Positions 22,059 to 31,177 of a stretch of 64,000 nt of DNA are shown here, one piece after another. Source of the stretch: Evansella clarkii (GTDB lineage Bacteria > Bacillota > Bacilli > Bacillales > Salisediminibacteriaceae). Numbering within the stretch: the first letter of the stretch is position 1; the number at the start of each line of letters is the position of its first letter. Location of the stretch: assembly GCF_002019695.1 (NCBI RefSeq), contig NZ_KV917376.1, positions 2,130,386 to 2,194,385 of the forward strand. Direction: 5' to 3'. Under the pieces are notes generated by a model. It worked only from the letters and a program-made list of their open reading frames with translations. It had not been told where the DNA came from and did no database searches. The translations under genes were made by a program, and so were the position numbers.

Positions 22059-23429
22059 TTATTCATAACGCCGGATGTCTTCCAGTCTGTCTTCCGTCCA
22101 GTAGTGGCTGAAACGGGGATCGATAATTGATACTCCTTCGTCCTGTCTGACTGCGATTAGCTGGCCTTGGCCTATATAAATAGCAGGTAACAAATTATTT
22201 GATCCTGACCGGAAAAAGAAGACATCCCCTGGCTCTTCTTCTCCAGCCTCAATTTTCTTCCCGTATTGCCGTTGCTTTGCTGCCTTCTTCGGAAAATCAG
22301 GATCGATTTCTTTATATACAAAATAAATCAGTCCGCTATAGTTAAAACCTTCCTCTGGATGCTTTCCAGCTGAAGCATATGGGATATTCAGCAGTTTATA
22401 AGCCTTTTCCACGACTGATTTATCAGTTTCTATTTTAAGATTGTCAAACCTTCTTACTCCAGTAAAGTACCGCAACCAGAAATCACCGAGGTAAGAAATC
22501 GTTGTTTCTCCTTCTTCACCACTGGCATGGATAAAAAAGCGGTCGCCAAGATAGATCCCGGTATGGGATATCCCCTTCTGCCAGGTGCCGGAAAAGTACA
22601 GGACATCCCCAGGGACAGCTTTTTTAAGGGGAATTTCTTCACCAAGCTGCCATTGCTGATAAGTGATCCTCGGCAAATGTATATGTAAATCTTTAAAGGC
22701 ATGCTGGACTAAGAATGAACAATCGAATGCGGCAAGAGTATTACCTGTTAACAGATAAGGCCGGTGAAGCATAGAAACTGCTTTTTGAATGGCTGCATTA
22801 GGAAAATCTTTGTATGTTTCCGGGTTAAGCTTCTCCTTTTCCAGAGGTGTTAATCTTTTAGCTTCATGAAAACTGGTTGCCCAGTATAAATCGTCGTTAA
22901 TATTTCTGATCCCAACTCCTGAATTTGCGGCAATGATAAAGTCTCCATTTCCAAGATAAATACCTGACATAAGGCCGCCGGATTTATTTTTGAAGAAAAG
23001 CAGGTCACCAGCAATTAAATCCTCTTGCTTAACTTTCGTTCCAAGCTCTTTTTGTAAAGCGGCTTTTCGGGAAAGGAGTATTCCCTCTGCCTCTTTATAG
23101 ACAAACTGAGTTAAAGAAGCAGTTGAGAAACCATCTTCAGGAGAAGAACCGTCTCTGTTATAAGGAAGTCCTGTAAGCTGTTTTGCCGTTTCAATAAGAT
23201 CCTTCTTCATATAATTAAAGTCAGAATAGCCACTAGTGGACAAAACTTGAGCAGTTAACTGGGATACATGTTTTTCTTGAGTAGTTCTGGCGAAGGTTTC
23301 AGCCTGAACCTCATTATCAGCAGAGATATGAAAACTTTCCGGGGAAGGGAAACCCGGAGCTTTTAATGATAGAAGAGTAAGAGAAATGGCAAGAAAAACA
23401 GTGAAGTATGTATACCATTTTAGTTTCAT
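22059..23429 (-). CDS. Exported protein with three NlpC/P60-like domains, only the middle one catalytic
   Basis: 456 residues from ATG 23429, which has AAGGAG upstream and starts directly before a signal helix (about 5-24); a longer frame from 23507 lacks both. Three tandem NlpC/P60-type domains follow. Domain 1 (about 70-195) has GFSTASLTQFV where the catalytic Cys should be, and SGIYLG without the His. Domain 2 (about 212-335) is intact, with FDCSFLVQ (Cys237), ISHTGIYLG and HAS. Domain 3 (about 345-456) has FNYSGLIYFV and LPAIYIG, again lacking Cys and His. It probably hydrolyses gamma-D-Glu-diamino-acid bonds in peptidoglycan peptides, with the outer domains as binding or structural modules. 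It is monocistronic. Confidence 0.85.
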   Translation of the reverse strand: MKLKWYTYFTVFLAISLTLLSLKAPGFPSPESFHISADNEVQAETFARTTQEKHVSQLTAQVLSTSGYSDFNYMKKDLIETAKQLTGLPYNRDGSSPEDGFSTASLTQFVYKEAEGILLSRKAALQKELGTKVKQEDLIAGDLLFFKNKSGGLMSGIYLGNGDFIIAANSGVGIRNINDDLYWATSFHEAKRLTPLEKEKLNPETYKDFPNAAIQKAVSMLHRPYLLTGNTLAAFDCSFLVQHAFKDLHIHLPRITYQQWQLGEEIPLKKAVPGDVLYFSGTWQKGISHTGIYLGDRFFIHASGEEGETTISYLGDFWLRYFTGVRRFDNLKIETDKSVVEKAYKLLNIPYASAGKHPEEGFNYSGLIYFVYKEIDPDFPKKAAKQRQYGKKIEAGEEEPGDVFFFRSGSNNLLPAIYIGQGQLIAVRQDEGVSIIDPRFSHYWTEDRLEDIRRYE

Positions 23430-23764
23430 AAAACATTTCTCCTTATTAGGAATCAGGATTGTGGCACTGGAAGGAAGTTGCGTGCCCTTATAAGAATTAT
23501 AAGACATTAGTCTGGGAGAGTAAGATCAAATTTTGCTTTTGCAGTCTATTATAGTCTGCACAGAAAAAGGAGGATTATAAAAAGAGTAAGGAGCGTACCT
23601 GAAATTTAGTGGTGATGAAACTTTTCTGTTTTACAGGCGTATTAGTTAGTAGCGAAGAATCTTCTTGCATTGCCATTTAATCAGGATGTGTAATGGAGTA
23701 TTAATAACAGGAGGAAATTATTCAGGTAAATTTTAATTAAACAGGGTAAGACAGGGGGCTCATA

Positions 23765-23980
23765 ATGGATGAGATTGTTAATGAACTGCAAGCAGTACCT
23801 TGGCCGGTTGTTGCACCTATAATCATTATTCAGTTTTTATTAATGGTTATTGCCTTAATCGATTGCCTGCGCCGGGGCGGAGAAACGAAAGGGCCACAGT
23901 GGGTCTGGATACTTGTCATTGTTTTTGGAGGAATATTTGGTCCAATCATTTATTTCCTCTTTGGAAGGAGAAATGATTAA
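23765..23980 (+). CDS. YxlE-like PLDc_N membrane protein
   Basis: A 71-residue protein with two hydrophobic helices (about 14-35 and 46-66) separated by a basic loop (CLRRGG) and ending YFLFGRR, the pattern of the phospholipase D nuclease N-terminal domain family. ATG 23765 follows AGGGGGCT. It is directly followed by ATPase and permease genes in the order of B. subtilis yxlE-yxlF-yxlG, which belong to the sigY operon. sigY and yxlC/D are absent here. Confidence 0.8.
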   Translation: MDEIVNELQAVPWPVVAPIIIIQFLLMVIALIDCLRRGGETKGPQWVWILVIVFGGIFGPIIYFLFGRRND

Positions 23981-23981
23981 C

Positions 23982-24884
23982 ATGAGTCTGATAAAGACTG
24001 ATAACCTGACCAAAACCTTTAACGGGACGAATGCGGTGGATGGAATTAACTTAAATATAAGGGAGGGAGCATGTACCGCACTTCTGGGGCCAAATGGAGC
24101 CGGGAAGACGACAACGCTGAATCTCCTCACTGGATTAATGAACCCTACGAAAGGAAAGATATCTTTTGACAAAAGATACAGCGGTGACCGGAGGAAATAT
24201 CTCGGATATCTGCCGCAGTACCCTAAATTTTACGGCTGGATGACTGGCATAGAATATGTCGTGTATGCAGGTGAACTTGGAGGGCTCACGGCATCGGAGG
24301 CTCGGACGAGAGCAGAGGAGCTTCTTAACCTTGTCGGGCTTACGGATGCCGGTAAAAAGAGGATATCAGGATATTCCGGAGGGATGAAACAGAGACTAGG
24401 GATAGCACAGGCCCTGGTGCATAATCCAAAGCTTATCATTCTTGATGAGCCGGTCTCAGCTTTAGATCCTATTGGCAGAAGAGAAGTGCTGGAGTTAATG
24501 AAAAGACTGAAAGAAACTACTTCCATTCTTTTTTCCACCCATGTACTCCATGATGCGGAACAAATTTCCGATGATATTTATATCATTCAGGACGGCAGAG
24601 TCGTAATTAACGGGGGTCTTGAAGAGCTGCAGAAGAAATATCAGCAGCCAACAGTACATATTGAGACTGAGGAAAACCTTGAGGAATGGAGCATGTCATT
24701 AGAGAGTGCTCCTTGGGTACGTCATCTGAAAGCGGAGAAACAGAAACTGACAGTGACTGCTGAAAGTATAGAGGATGCGAGAAATGCTCTTTTAACAGAT
24801 GAGAGACTGAGACAATTGAAGCTGAATAAATTTGAAATAGAGAAAACATCTCTGGAAGACCTCTTTATGGAGGTGACCAAGTAA
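23982..24884 (+). CDS. ABC transporter ATPase (YxlF-like)
   Basis: A 300-residue ATP-binding protein: Walker A GPNGAGKTT, signature YSGGMKQRLGIAQAL, Walker B LIILDEPVSALDP, switch His in LFSTHVLHDAE, and a C-terminal extension (about 215-300) typical of drug/lantibiotic-type exporters. ATG 23982 is preferred (GGAAGGAG at good distance), although ATG 23973 in the same frame is possible. It overlaps the permease start (TAATG). With the two neighbours it likely forms an exporter for an unknown, possibly toxic or envelope-active, compound. Confidence 0.9.
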   Translation: MSLIKTDNLTKTFNGTNAVDGINLNIREGACTALLGPNGAGKTTTLNLLTGLMNPTKGKISFDKRYSGDRRKYLGYLPQYPKFYGWMTGIEYVVYAGELGGLTASEARTRAEELLNLVGLTDAGKKRISGYSGGMKQRLGIAQALVHNPKLIILDEPVSALDPIGRREVLELMKRLKETTSILFSTHVLHDAEQISDDIYIIQDGRVVINGGLEELQKKYQQPTVHIETEENLEEWSMSLESAPWVRHLKAEKQKLTVTAESIEDARNALLTDERLRQLKLNKFEIEKTSLEDLFMEVTK

Positions 24885-25672
24885 TGCGGCAGTGGATAAT
24901 TTTATTTAAAAAAGAAGTAAAAGAATCTATCCGCAATTTTAAATGGATCTGGATTCCTGTCGTCTTTATTCTTCTTGGACTGACACAGCCAGTTGTGTCT
25001 TATTATCTCCCTGACTTGTTAGAGCAATTTGGCGGACTGCCGGAAGGGGCAGCAGCAGCCTTCCCTGTACCGACTGGTTCACAAGTCCTGGCGGAAACAC
25101 TGGGTCAGTTCAGCCAGATCGGTCTCCTTGTATTAGTGCTGGCATTCATGGGGGCAGTAGCCGGAGAAAGAAATAACGGAACCAATATTATGATACTGGT
25201 TAAACCTGTTTCCTATGCTTCTTATATAAGCGCGAAATGGGCACATATGGTCCTGCTCGCATTAGTTTCATTTACAGCAGGTTTTATTTTCTCTGTGTAC
25301 TATACATTTCTGCTGATTGAAAGTGTCCCGGCAGCCCATATTATCCAGGGGGCACTTGTTTATGGATTATGGCTCACTTTCGTGGTGACAGTTGTTCTTA
25401 CTCTAAGTACGATTATCAAAAGCCCTGCAGCTGTGGCCTTCTTAACATTTGGTGTTACAATCACCTTAAGTCTTATGAGCAGCCTGCTGCCTGAAATAAT
25501 GACGTGGTCACCAGGAATGCTTTCGAGCCACAGCCACTCTTTTTTTATGAATGGTTATGGAAATGAAGGGTTTTGGTTGTCACTGATGTGTACGATTCTG
25601 ATGATTGCAGTAATGCTTTCGCTGGCAATTTATGTTTTTCGGAAAAAAGAAATGGCGGTTCATACAACATAG
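24884..25672 (+). CDS. ABC-2 type permease (YxlG-like)
   Basis: A 262-residue membrane subunit with an amphipathic basic N-terminus (FKKEVKESIRNFKW), about six hydrophobic helices and the GAVAGERNNGTNIMILVKPVS segment characteristic of NosY/ABC-2 permeases. It starts within the stop of the ATPase gene, so the two are translationally coupled. Its product should dimerise and pair with the ATPase. Confidence 0.88.
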   Translation: MRQWIILFKKEVKESIRNFKWIWIPVVFILLGLTQPVVSYYLPDLLEQFGGLPEGAAAAFPVPTGSQVLAETLGQFSQIGLLVLVLAFMGAVAGERNNGTNIMILVKPVSYASYISAKWAHMVLLALVSFTAGFIFSVYYTFLLIESVPAAHIIQGALVYGLWLTFVVTVVLTLSTIIKSPAAVAFLTFGVTITLSLMSSLLPEIMTWSPGMLSSHSHSFFMNGYGNEGFWLSLMCTILMIAVMLSLAIYVFRKKEMAVHTT

Positions 25673-25698
25673 ATTCAGCTGGATAAAGGAGGATTTCT

Positions 25699-25968
25699 AT
25701 GGCGGATTATGAGAAAGCAGTGATTGACAGAGTGGAAGAAGGAAAGCAGGCAGTACTATTAGTTGGTGAAGAGGAAAAAGAATTAGTAGTGGGAATTAAC
25801 TCCTTCCCCTTTTCGATTAAAGAAGGGGATCACCTCCTCGTCCGTCTTTCAGAAGGAAAATTCATTAGTGCAGAGAAGGATGAGGCGTCTGAAAATGTTT
25901 CATCTGCACGAATTAAATCCAAGATGGAAAAGCTGCGTCAGAAAAAATCGAGTAAATACAAAAATTAA
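25699..25968 (+). CDS. DUF3006 family protein
   Basis: An 89-residue, small, charged, soluble protein. VIDRVEEGKQAVLLVGEEEKELVV followed by FPFSIKEGDHLLVRLSEGKFI is the DUF3006 beta-barrel pattern, with a basic C-terminal tail (KLRQKKSSKYKN). AAAGGAGG precedes the ATG. It lies 26 bases after the ABC permease gene and is probably in the same transcript. DUF3006 proteins often accompany extracellular nuclease or metallo-beta-lactamase genes, but none is here; the role is unknown. Confidence 0.78.
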   Translation: MADYEKAVIDRVEEGKQAVLLVGEEEKELVVGINSFPFSIKEGDHLLVRLSEGKFISAEKDEASENVSSARIKSKMEKLRQKKSSKYKN

Positions 25969-25974
25969 ACATTT

Positions 25975-26016
25975 AAAAAATGGTGTTGGAATCTGAAAAT
26001 CCGACACTATTTTTTA
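25975..26016 (+). terminator. Terminator of the yxlEFG-like operon
   Basis: AATGGTGTTGGA pairs with TCCGACACTATT (one mismatch), followed by TTTTT. Confidence 0.85.
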
Positions 26017-26133
26017 TTATTTTGAGAAAATGAACGTATTGAGTATTATTTGTTGAAAAATAACTCTATATTTTCGAAAAATTGGTTAATTTTTTATTGT
26101 TGCTGAATATATTTTTTGATATAACTAGGTTAA

Positions 26134-26149
26134 GGAAGCGCTTTCATTA
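26134..26149. promoter_or_regulatory. Candidate cre (CcpA) site upstream of fixABCX
   Basis: GGAAGCGCTTTCA matches the catabolite-responsive element pattern TGNAARCGNWWNCA closely. It is about 280 bases before fixA, inside a 400-bp AT-rich leader. Confidence 0.55.
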
Positions 26150-26356
26150 AATTTCAGCAATAAAATCAAGGGGAAAGAAAGCAATTCTGAACATATTGTT
26201 GAAGGGGACAATTTATAAGAGGGGAGGTAAACGAACTTATTTGCAGCTGGGGAGCCACACATCTATCCACAATAATAACAAATCCACTTATTTTCTCATA
26301 ATGCATTTCAGGTTAAGTAAATAAAATAGTTTTAATAAAAAGCAAATTTTTCTTAG

Positions 26357-26404
26357 TTGTGAATCGTTGAACAAATGCGCGCTTAATAGTGAAGTGTTGA
26401 ACAA
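26357..26404. promoter_or_regulatory. Two direct repeats, Rex-like, upstream of fixA
   Basis: TTGTGAATCGTTGAACAA (26357-26374) and TAGTGAAGTGTTGAACAA (26387-26404) are 30 bases apart, three helical turns. The left half matches the NADH-sensing Rex operator TTGTGAA-N4-TTCACAA; the right half TGAACAA deviates. The second copy touches the fixA ribosome binding site. The regulator identity is inferred. Confidence 0.45.
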
Positions 26405-26418
26405 ACGAAAGGAGATTG

Positions 26419-27291
26419 ATGAGTTTAGAAAGTATAAGTGAAGGGCGGGGAAAAAAATTGAATATTCTCGTATGTGTCAAGCAAGTGCCGGATACAAAAA
26501 TTATTAAGGTTAACCCGAAGACGAATACTCTGGACCGGTCAAGTGCGCCTGCAATTTTAAATCCATATGATGCCCATGCTGTGCAGGAGGCTGTCAGATT
26601 AAAAGAGATTCACGGAGGAAAGGTTACTGTTCTGTCTATGGGCCCTCCGCAGGCAAAAGAGGCAATAAAAAAATGTGTGGAAATTGGCGCGGATGAAGGG
26701 TTTCTCATTTCAGACCGGAGATTTGCAGGAGCGGATACACTGGCGACAAGCTATGCATTATATAAGGCTGTTCAGAAATTAATGAAACAGGACGGTGGAA
26801 TCGATCTTATATTATGCGGGAAACATGCCATCGACGGGGACACTGGACAGACAGGGCCAGGGATTGCAAGAAGACTGCTGATTCCTCCGCTGACGAACGT
26901 AATTAAAGTAGCTGAAGTTAACCTGGAGGACAGAAAAATCCAGGTCCACAGAAAAATTGAGGATGGCTATGAATTAATAGAATCTGCCATTCCATGCCTC
27001 CTTACAGTAGAAAAAGAGATTAATGAAGTTGAATACTCACCACTGCCGAACATGCTGAAAGCTGCACGATATACTCCGATAGTATGGACAGTCGACGACC
27101 TTGAAGATGTGGACATAAAGCAGCTGGGGCTCAAAGGCTCGCCGACTATTGTAGGGAAAATGTGGCCGCCTGCTAAAAGTGAAGGTGCACAAATACTCGC
27201 AGGAGACAGCCGGGAACAAGTGCGGGAAGCCGTTTCGATTATGCTGCAACAGAGGGAGCTTTTTAAGGTGAAAGGCGGGGAGCGCGTATGA
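26419..27291 (+). CDS. fixA: FixA, electron-transfer flavoprotein beta subunit
   Basis: A 290-residue ETF beta-type protein beginning, after a 13-residue extension, NILVCVKQVPDTKIIKVNP. The AMP/FAD-binding region LCGKHAIDGDTGQTGPGIARRL (about 134-155) is characteristic of the bifurcating group. ATG 26419 has AAAGGAG close upstream; the TTG at 26458 would give the family's usual start and cannot be excluded. Its stop overlaps the fixB start (ATGA). With FixB it takes electrons from NADH and splits them, through FixCX, between quinone and a low-potential acceptor such as ferredoxin or flavodoxin. Confidence 0.92.
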   Translation: MSLESISEGRGKKLNILVCVKQVPDTKIIKVNPKTNTLDRSSAPAILNPYDAHAVQEAVRLKEIHGGKVTVLSMGPPQAKEAIKKCVEIGADEGFLISDRRFAGADTLATSYALYKAVQKLMKQDGGIDLILCGKHAIDGDTGQTGPGIARRLLIPPLTNVIKVAEVNLEDRKIQVHRKIEDGYELIESAIPCLLTVEKEINEVEYSPLPNMLKAARYTPIVWTVDDLEDVDIKQLGLKGSPTIVGKMWPPAKSEGAQILAGDSREQVREAVSIMLQQRELFKVKGGERV

Positions 27292-28328
27292 ATCTTGATG
27301 AATACAGAGGCGTCTGGGTATTCAATGAGCAGCGGGACGGCGAACTCGTTGACGTAGGACTCGAGTTACTGGGAGCAGGGAGAGAGCTGGCGGATAAACT
27401 TGAAACAGAGTTATGCGGGGTTCTTATCGGCCATAATGTGAAAGACCTGGCAGCCGAGCTGTTCGAGCATGGGGCAGACAAAGTTTATCTTATCGATGAT
27501 CCAATCACAGAACAGTACCGGACGGAAACTTACATGAAGGCTGCAGGGGACCTGGTAAGAAAATACAAACCGGAAATTTTCCTTTACGGGGCTACTTCCA
27601 ATGGGAAAGATCTTGCCAGCGCAGTAGCTACAGAAGTAATGACCGGACTTACAGCGGACACTACTCTTCTTGACGTAAATGTGGAAAAAAGATTATTTGA
27701 AGCGAGCAGACCTGCTTTCGGCGGTAATATTATGGCTACCATACTGTGTAAAAAGCATCGGCCTCAAATGGCGACGGTCAGGCCGAAAGTGATGAAAAAA
27801 CCAGAAAGGCAGCCGGGAAGAACAGGAGAAGTCATCGAGGAAACCATCAGTATGAGAGAAGAGGATCTCCGTACAAAAATAATAGACATCGTGCGTGATA
27901 CGAAAAAAGGAGTCAATCTCGAGGAAGCCGATATCATTGTAGCAGCAGGAAAAGGTGTTAAAGATGAAAAAGGCTTTAAGCTTGTGGAAGACCTGGCAAC
28001 TGTATTAAATGCTACCGTGGGAGCAAGCCGGGACGTTGTGGAAGCAGGGATCTGCGGCCATGACCACCAGGTAGGGCAGACAGGCGCTACGGTAACGCCT
28101 AAGCTGTATATTGCTGCCGGTATATCCGGGGCGATCCAGCATATTGTGGGCATGCAGAACTCGGAGATGATTATAGCAATCAATAATGATCCGGATGCAG
28201 CTATCTTTAATACAGCCCACTACGGAATCGTGGGGGACCTTTTTGAAGTACTCCCATTATTAACGGAAGAATTTAAAAAAGCACTGCAGGAAGAAACCGA
28301 AGAGGGAGGTGTGCCGAGCCATGCCTGA
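27288..28328 (+). CDS. fixB: FixB, electron-transfer flavoprotein alpha subunit
   Basis: 346 residues. An N-terminal ETF domain is followed by the C-terminal FAD-binding domain with VGASRDVVEAG, HDHQVGQTGATVTPKLYIAAGISGAIQH and INNDPDAAIF, the classical ETF-alpha signature. It is translationally coupled to fixA and overlaps the fixC start by eight bases. It forms the flavin-containing heterodimer with FixA. Confidence 0.95.
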   Translation: MNLDEYRGVWVFNEQRDGELVDVGLELLGAGRELADKLETELCGVLIGHNVKDLAAELFEHGADKVYLIDDPITEQYRTETYMKAAGDLVRKYKPEIFLYGATSNGKDLASAVATEVMTGLTADTTLLDVNVEKRLFEASRPAFGGNIMATILCKKHRPQMATVRPKVMKKPERQPGRTGEVIEETISMREEDLRTKIIDIVRDTKKGVNLEEADIIVAAGKGVKDEKGFKLVEDLATVLNATVGASRDVVEAGICGHDHQVGQTGATVTPKLYIAAGISGAIQHIVGMQNSEMIIAINNDPDAAIFNTAHYGIVGDLFEVLPLLTEEFKKALQEETEEGGVPSHA

Positions 28329-29616
28329 AAAGTTTGATGTAATTGTAGTTGGAGCAGGTCCTGCCGGAACAAGCTGTGCATATACATGTGCAAAAAATGG
28401 CCTGAAAGTACTGCTGATTGAAAGAGGAGAGTTTCCTGGTGCCAAAAACGTCATGGGTGGAATATTATACCGTAAGCAAATGGAGGAGATCATACCTGAA
28501 TTCTGGAAAGAAGCTCCTCTTGAAAGACCTGTTGTAGAGCAGCGATTTTGGTTTTTAGATAAAGAATCGATGGTTACAACAAGCTACAAAGCACTGGAAT
28601 GGGGCAAAGAACCATTTAACAACTTTACAGTACTCCGGGCGAAATTTGATAAATGGTTTGCAAGTAAAGCTGTGGAACAAGGAGCCGTGCTTATTAATGA
28701 AACAGTGGTTCTCGAATGCATTGTGGAAGACGGCAAGGTTGTGGGAGTGAGAACAGACCGCCCGGATGGGGATGTGTACGCTGATGTGGTAGTTCTTGCA
28801 GACGGGGTAAATTCCCTGCTGGCAAAAAGTCTTGGTTTTCATAAAGAATGGAAGCCTGAAGAGGTAGCCCTCACTGTAATGGAAGTAATGAAGCTGCCGA
28901 AAAAGGTCATAAATGAACGATTTAATGTAAACGACGACCAGGGAGTGTCGGTGGAGATTTTTGGTGATTCAACAAAAGGAGCACTTGGCACCGCTTTTCT
29001 TTATACAAATAAGGACAGTCTCAACATAGGGGTAGGAACAACTTTGTCCGGCATGATAAAAAAGAAAATGAAGCCTTATGAACTGCTTGAGTATGTAAAA
29101 GAGCATCCGATGATCAAACCATATATAGACGGTGCTGAAACGGAGGAATACCTTGCACATTTAATACCGGAAGGAGGGTACAATTCGGTTCCAAAGCTTG
29201 TCGGTGACGGGGTGATTGTTACCGGGGATGCAGCACAGCTTGTGAATGCAATTCACCGGGAAGGTTCGAATATGGCAATGACATCAGGAAGGCTGGCCGC
29301 AGAAACAATTATGAGGGCGAAAGAATCAGAGGATTACTCGGAGAGAACACTGGATTATTACAGAACTGCGATCTACGACAGCTTCATTGGTAAGGATCTG
29401 AAAAAATACAAAGATGCTACCCATGTTTTTGAGGAAAACCCACAATACTTTGAGCAATATATACCACTTATGAATCGGGCAATGGGTACTTTCTTCACTG
29501 TTGACGGCACACCAAAACGGGAAAAGCAGTCAAAAATTATTAAATCGTTTACCGGAAAGAACGGCAGGCTGGGAGTGGCGAAAGATCTCTACAGGGCATG
29601 GAGGGTGGTGAAATAA
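28321..29616 (+). CDS. fixC: FixC, ETF-quinone oxidoreductase flavoprotein
   Basis: A 431-residue membrane-associated FAD protein. The N-terminal dinucleotide-binding motif VVGAGPAGTSCAYTCAKNG (about 8-26) and the C-terminal GDAAQLVNAIHREGSNMAMTSGRLAAE (about 302-328) match FixC/ETF-QO. ATG 28321 is chosen because GGGAGG precedes it; the frame is open slightly further upstream. The stop overlaps the fixX start (TAATG). It passes the high-potential electron branch to quinone. Confidence 0.94.
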   Translation: MPEKFDVIVVGAGPAGTSCAYTCAKNGLKVLLIERGEFPGAKNVMGGILYRKQMEEIIPEFWKEAPLERPVVEQRFWFLDKESMVTTSYKALEWGKEPFNNFTVLRAKFDKWFASKAVEQGAVLINETVVLECIVEDGKVVGVRTDRPDGDVYADVVVLADGVNSLLAKSLGFHKEWKPEEVALTVMEVMKLPKKVINERFNVNDDQGVSVEIFGDSTKGALGTAFLYTNKDSLNIGVGTTLSGMIKKKMKPYELLEYVKEHPMIKPYIDGAETEEYLAHLIPEGGYNSVPKLVGDGVIVTGDAAQLVNAIHREGSNMAMTSGRLAAETIMRAKESEDYSERTLDYYRTAIYDSFIGKDLKKYKDATHVFEENPQYFEQYIPLMNRAMGTFFTVDGTPKREKQSKIIKSFTGKNGRLGVAKDLYRAWRVVK

Positions 29617-29897
29617 TGGCTAAAACTGTGGAAGAAAAGCAGTATCTCGTCCGTTTTCGCTGTGACACAAAGTCTCACCTGGAGATAAAAGACCATAATG
29701 TATGTATGACACAATGCCCTGATAAGGACTGCACTATATTTTGTCCAGCTGAAGTGTACAAGTGGGAAGGAGACCGTATGTTTGTAGGATACGAGGGGTG
29801 CCATGAATGCGGGAGCTGCCGGATAGGCTGCGGCTTTGATAATATAAAATGGGAGTATCCAAAAGGCGGCCACGGGATTGTATTCCGCCTCGCATAG
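29616..29897 (+). CDS. fixX: FixX, ferredoxin-like protein
   Basis: A 93-residue iron-sulfur protein, last gene of fixABCX. Two Cys clusters are seen: CMTQCPDKDCTIFCP and CHECGSCRIGCGFDN, as in FixX/ETF-QO C-terminal domains. ATG 29616 has GGAGG upstream and overlaps the fixC stop. It forms the iron-sulfur partner of FixC. Confidence 0.94.
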   Translation: MAKTVEEKQYLVRFRCDTKSHLEIKDHNVCMTQCPDKDCTIFCPAEVYKWEGDRMFVGYEGCHECGSCRIGCGFDNIKWEYPKGGHGIVFRLA

Positions 29898-30154
29898 GCA
29901 GCCGGAGTATAAAGTGAACCTTCAATCAGTGGAGGGGGTGTTCATCCTCCCGCTGGTTGTTAGCTGAAGTAATCGGGATGTCAGCGTCCGTCATCTCCCA
30001 CCTTAATAGTTTCGCTTCGAGTTTTATGGACGGTTACATCGGGATAAAAAATGACCTCAGAGAACGGCCCCCGAGGTCATCAATGAAAGTGTGGAAGATA
30101 TGGCAAAGTAACAACCTTAAACACTATCGTTATGTTTTTAATTATATATGACAG

Positions 30155-30221
30155 CAGCAGGCAAGTAAATAGCGTGCAAGAAAAAAGTGAGTTTTCACTG
30201 ATTATGGCGATTTGCCTGCTG
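30155..30221. repeat. Spaced inverted repeat in the fixX-isochorismatase gap
   Basis: The gap 29898-30261 has no convincing gene. CAGCAGGCAA (30155-30164) pairs with TTGCCTGCTG (30212-30221), with an inner AGTGA/TCACT stem. A second hairpin, ATGACCTC/GAGGTCAT, is at about 30050-30081. Either may stop transcription, but neither has a clear T run. Confidence 0.4.
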
Positions 30222-30261
30222 ACTGTCGGCTTTAGGTTCACAAACCGGCGGGGTTTCTTCT

Positions 30262-30864
30262 TTATTGGTCATTATATTTAATCTGTTTTAAGTCCAGTTC
30301 CCCGGAAGGTGTCGTATCCGCTCTTAATACTTTCTCCATTAAATCGAGGGCTGCTCTGTTTTCTTCTTCATTTCTTGAGGCAACACAATCAGAAGGAATA
30401 TATAATTTATAGCCCCTCATAAAAGCATCATTGGCAGTGAACTGTACACACATATTGCCAGCCAGCCCTGTAATAATTAGTGATTTTACATTTAAATAAT
30501 CGAGTAAAAGCCTTAAAGGAGATAAGAAGAAACCGGAATATTGCGGTTTCAGAACGAAATAATCATCATTATCAGGAGACAGAAGATCTATCACAGGTTT
30601 TCCCAGTTTGCTGCTCTGACGGCAGTGGTCAACAATACCGGGAAAATCTGACTGCCATTGACCGTAATTGTCATTTACATAAAGGACAGGGATATCAAGT
30701 GATTTAGCCTTTGCTTTCAGAGAAGCAAGATTTTTTGCCACGGGCAGGGCATGTTTAAATAACTCTTCTCCATCGTCAAATTTAAAATCATTTATTACAT
30801 CTACTAACAGAAGCGCAACGTTATCAAATTCATTAACGTGAGGCTTCTGATTCTCTTCAGCCAT
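30262..30864 (-). CDS. Isochorismatase-family cysteine hydrolase
   Basis: A 200-residue soluble hydrolase. The catalytic triad is recognisable: Asp in ALLLVDVINDF, Lys in YFVLKPQYSGFF, and the nucleophilic Cys in ITGLAGNMCVQFTANDAFMRGY, with the family's cis-peptide segment before it. ATG 30864 (MAEENQKPH) follows AAAGGGGAG; the longer frame from 30999 lacks a site. Members hydrolyse isochorismate, nicotinamide or N-carbamoyl compounds; the substrate cannot be told. It is monocistronic. Confidence 0.87.
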   Translation of the reverse strand: MAEENQKPHVNEFDNVALLLVDVINDFKFDDGEELFKHALPVAKNLASLKAKAKSLDIPVLYVNDNYGQWQSDFPGIVDHCRQSSKLGKPVIDLLSPDNDDYFVLKPQYSGFFLSPLRLLLDYLNVKSLIITGLAGNMCVQFTANDAFMRGYKLYIPSDCVASRNEEENRAALDLMEKVLRADTTPSGELDLKQIKYNDQ

Positions 30865-31177
30865 AAAAATTCTCCCCTTTTTAACCTCGGCTTTTTCGGC
30901 ACGTATTCTGACCTTTTTTTGCGTTGAAAGTATTATATGATCCTTTATTTTTCCCTTTAAATTCGGGCTTAAAACCAGTATGGAAAATAAATAAAACAAA
31001 GTGCCGGCATGGGCACTTTGCTGAAAGGGGGAATACTAGGTTGTATACATTTAAAGTTTGGACAGAAAGTCTAAATATTATACTCAATGAACAAATTTTT
31101 TATTTTGAGATTAGAATGAATTTCAAATATAGCCTTTGAATATAAAAAGACGAACATTACTTTTCGATTGCGGCGTA

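Noticed and set aside
29957-30151. 64-codon plus-strand frame after fixX
   Set aside because: No ribosome binding site and it covers a hairpin; no family resemblance.
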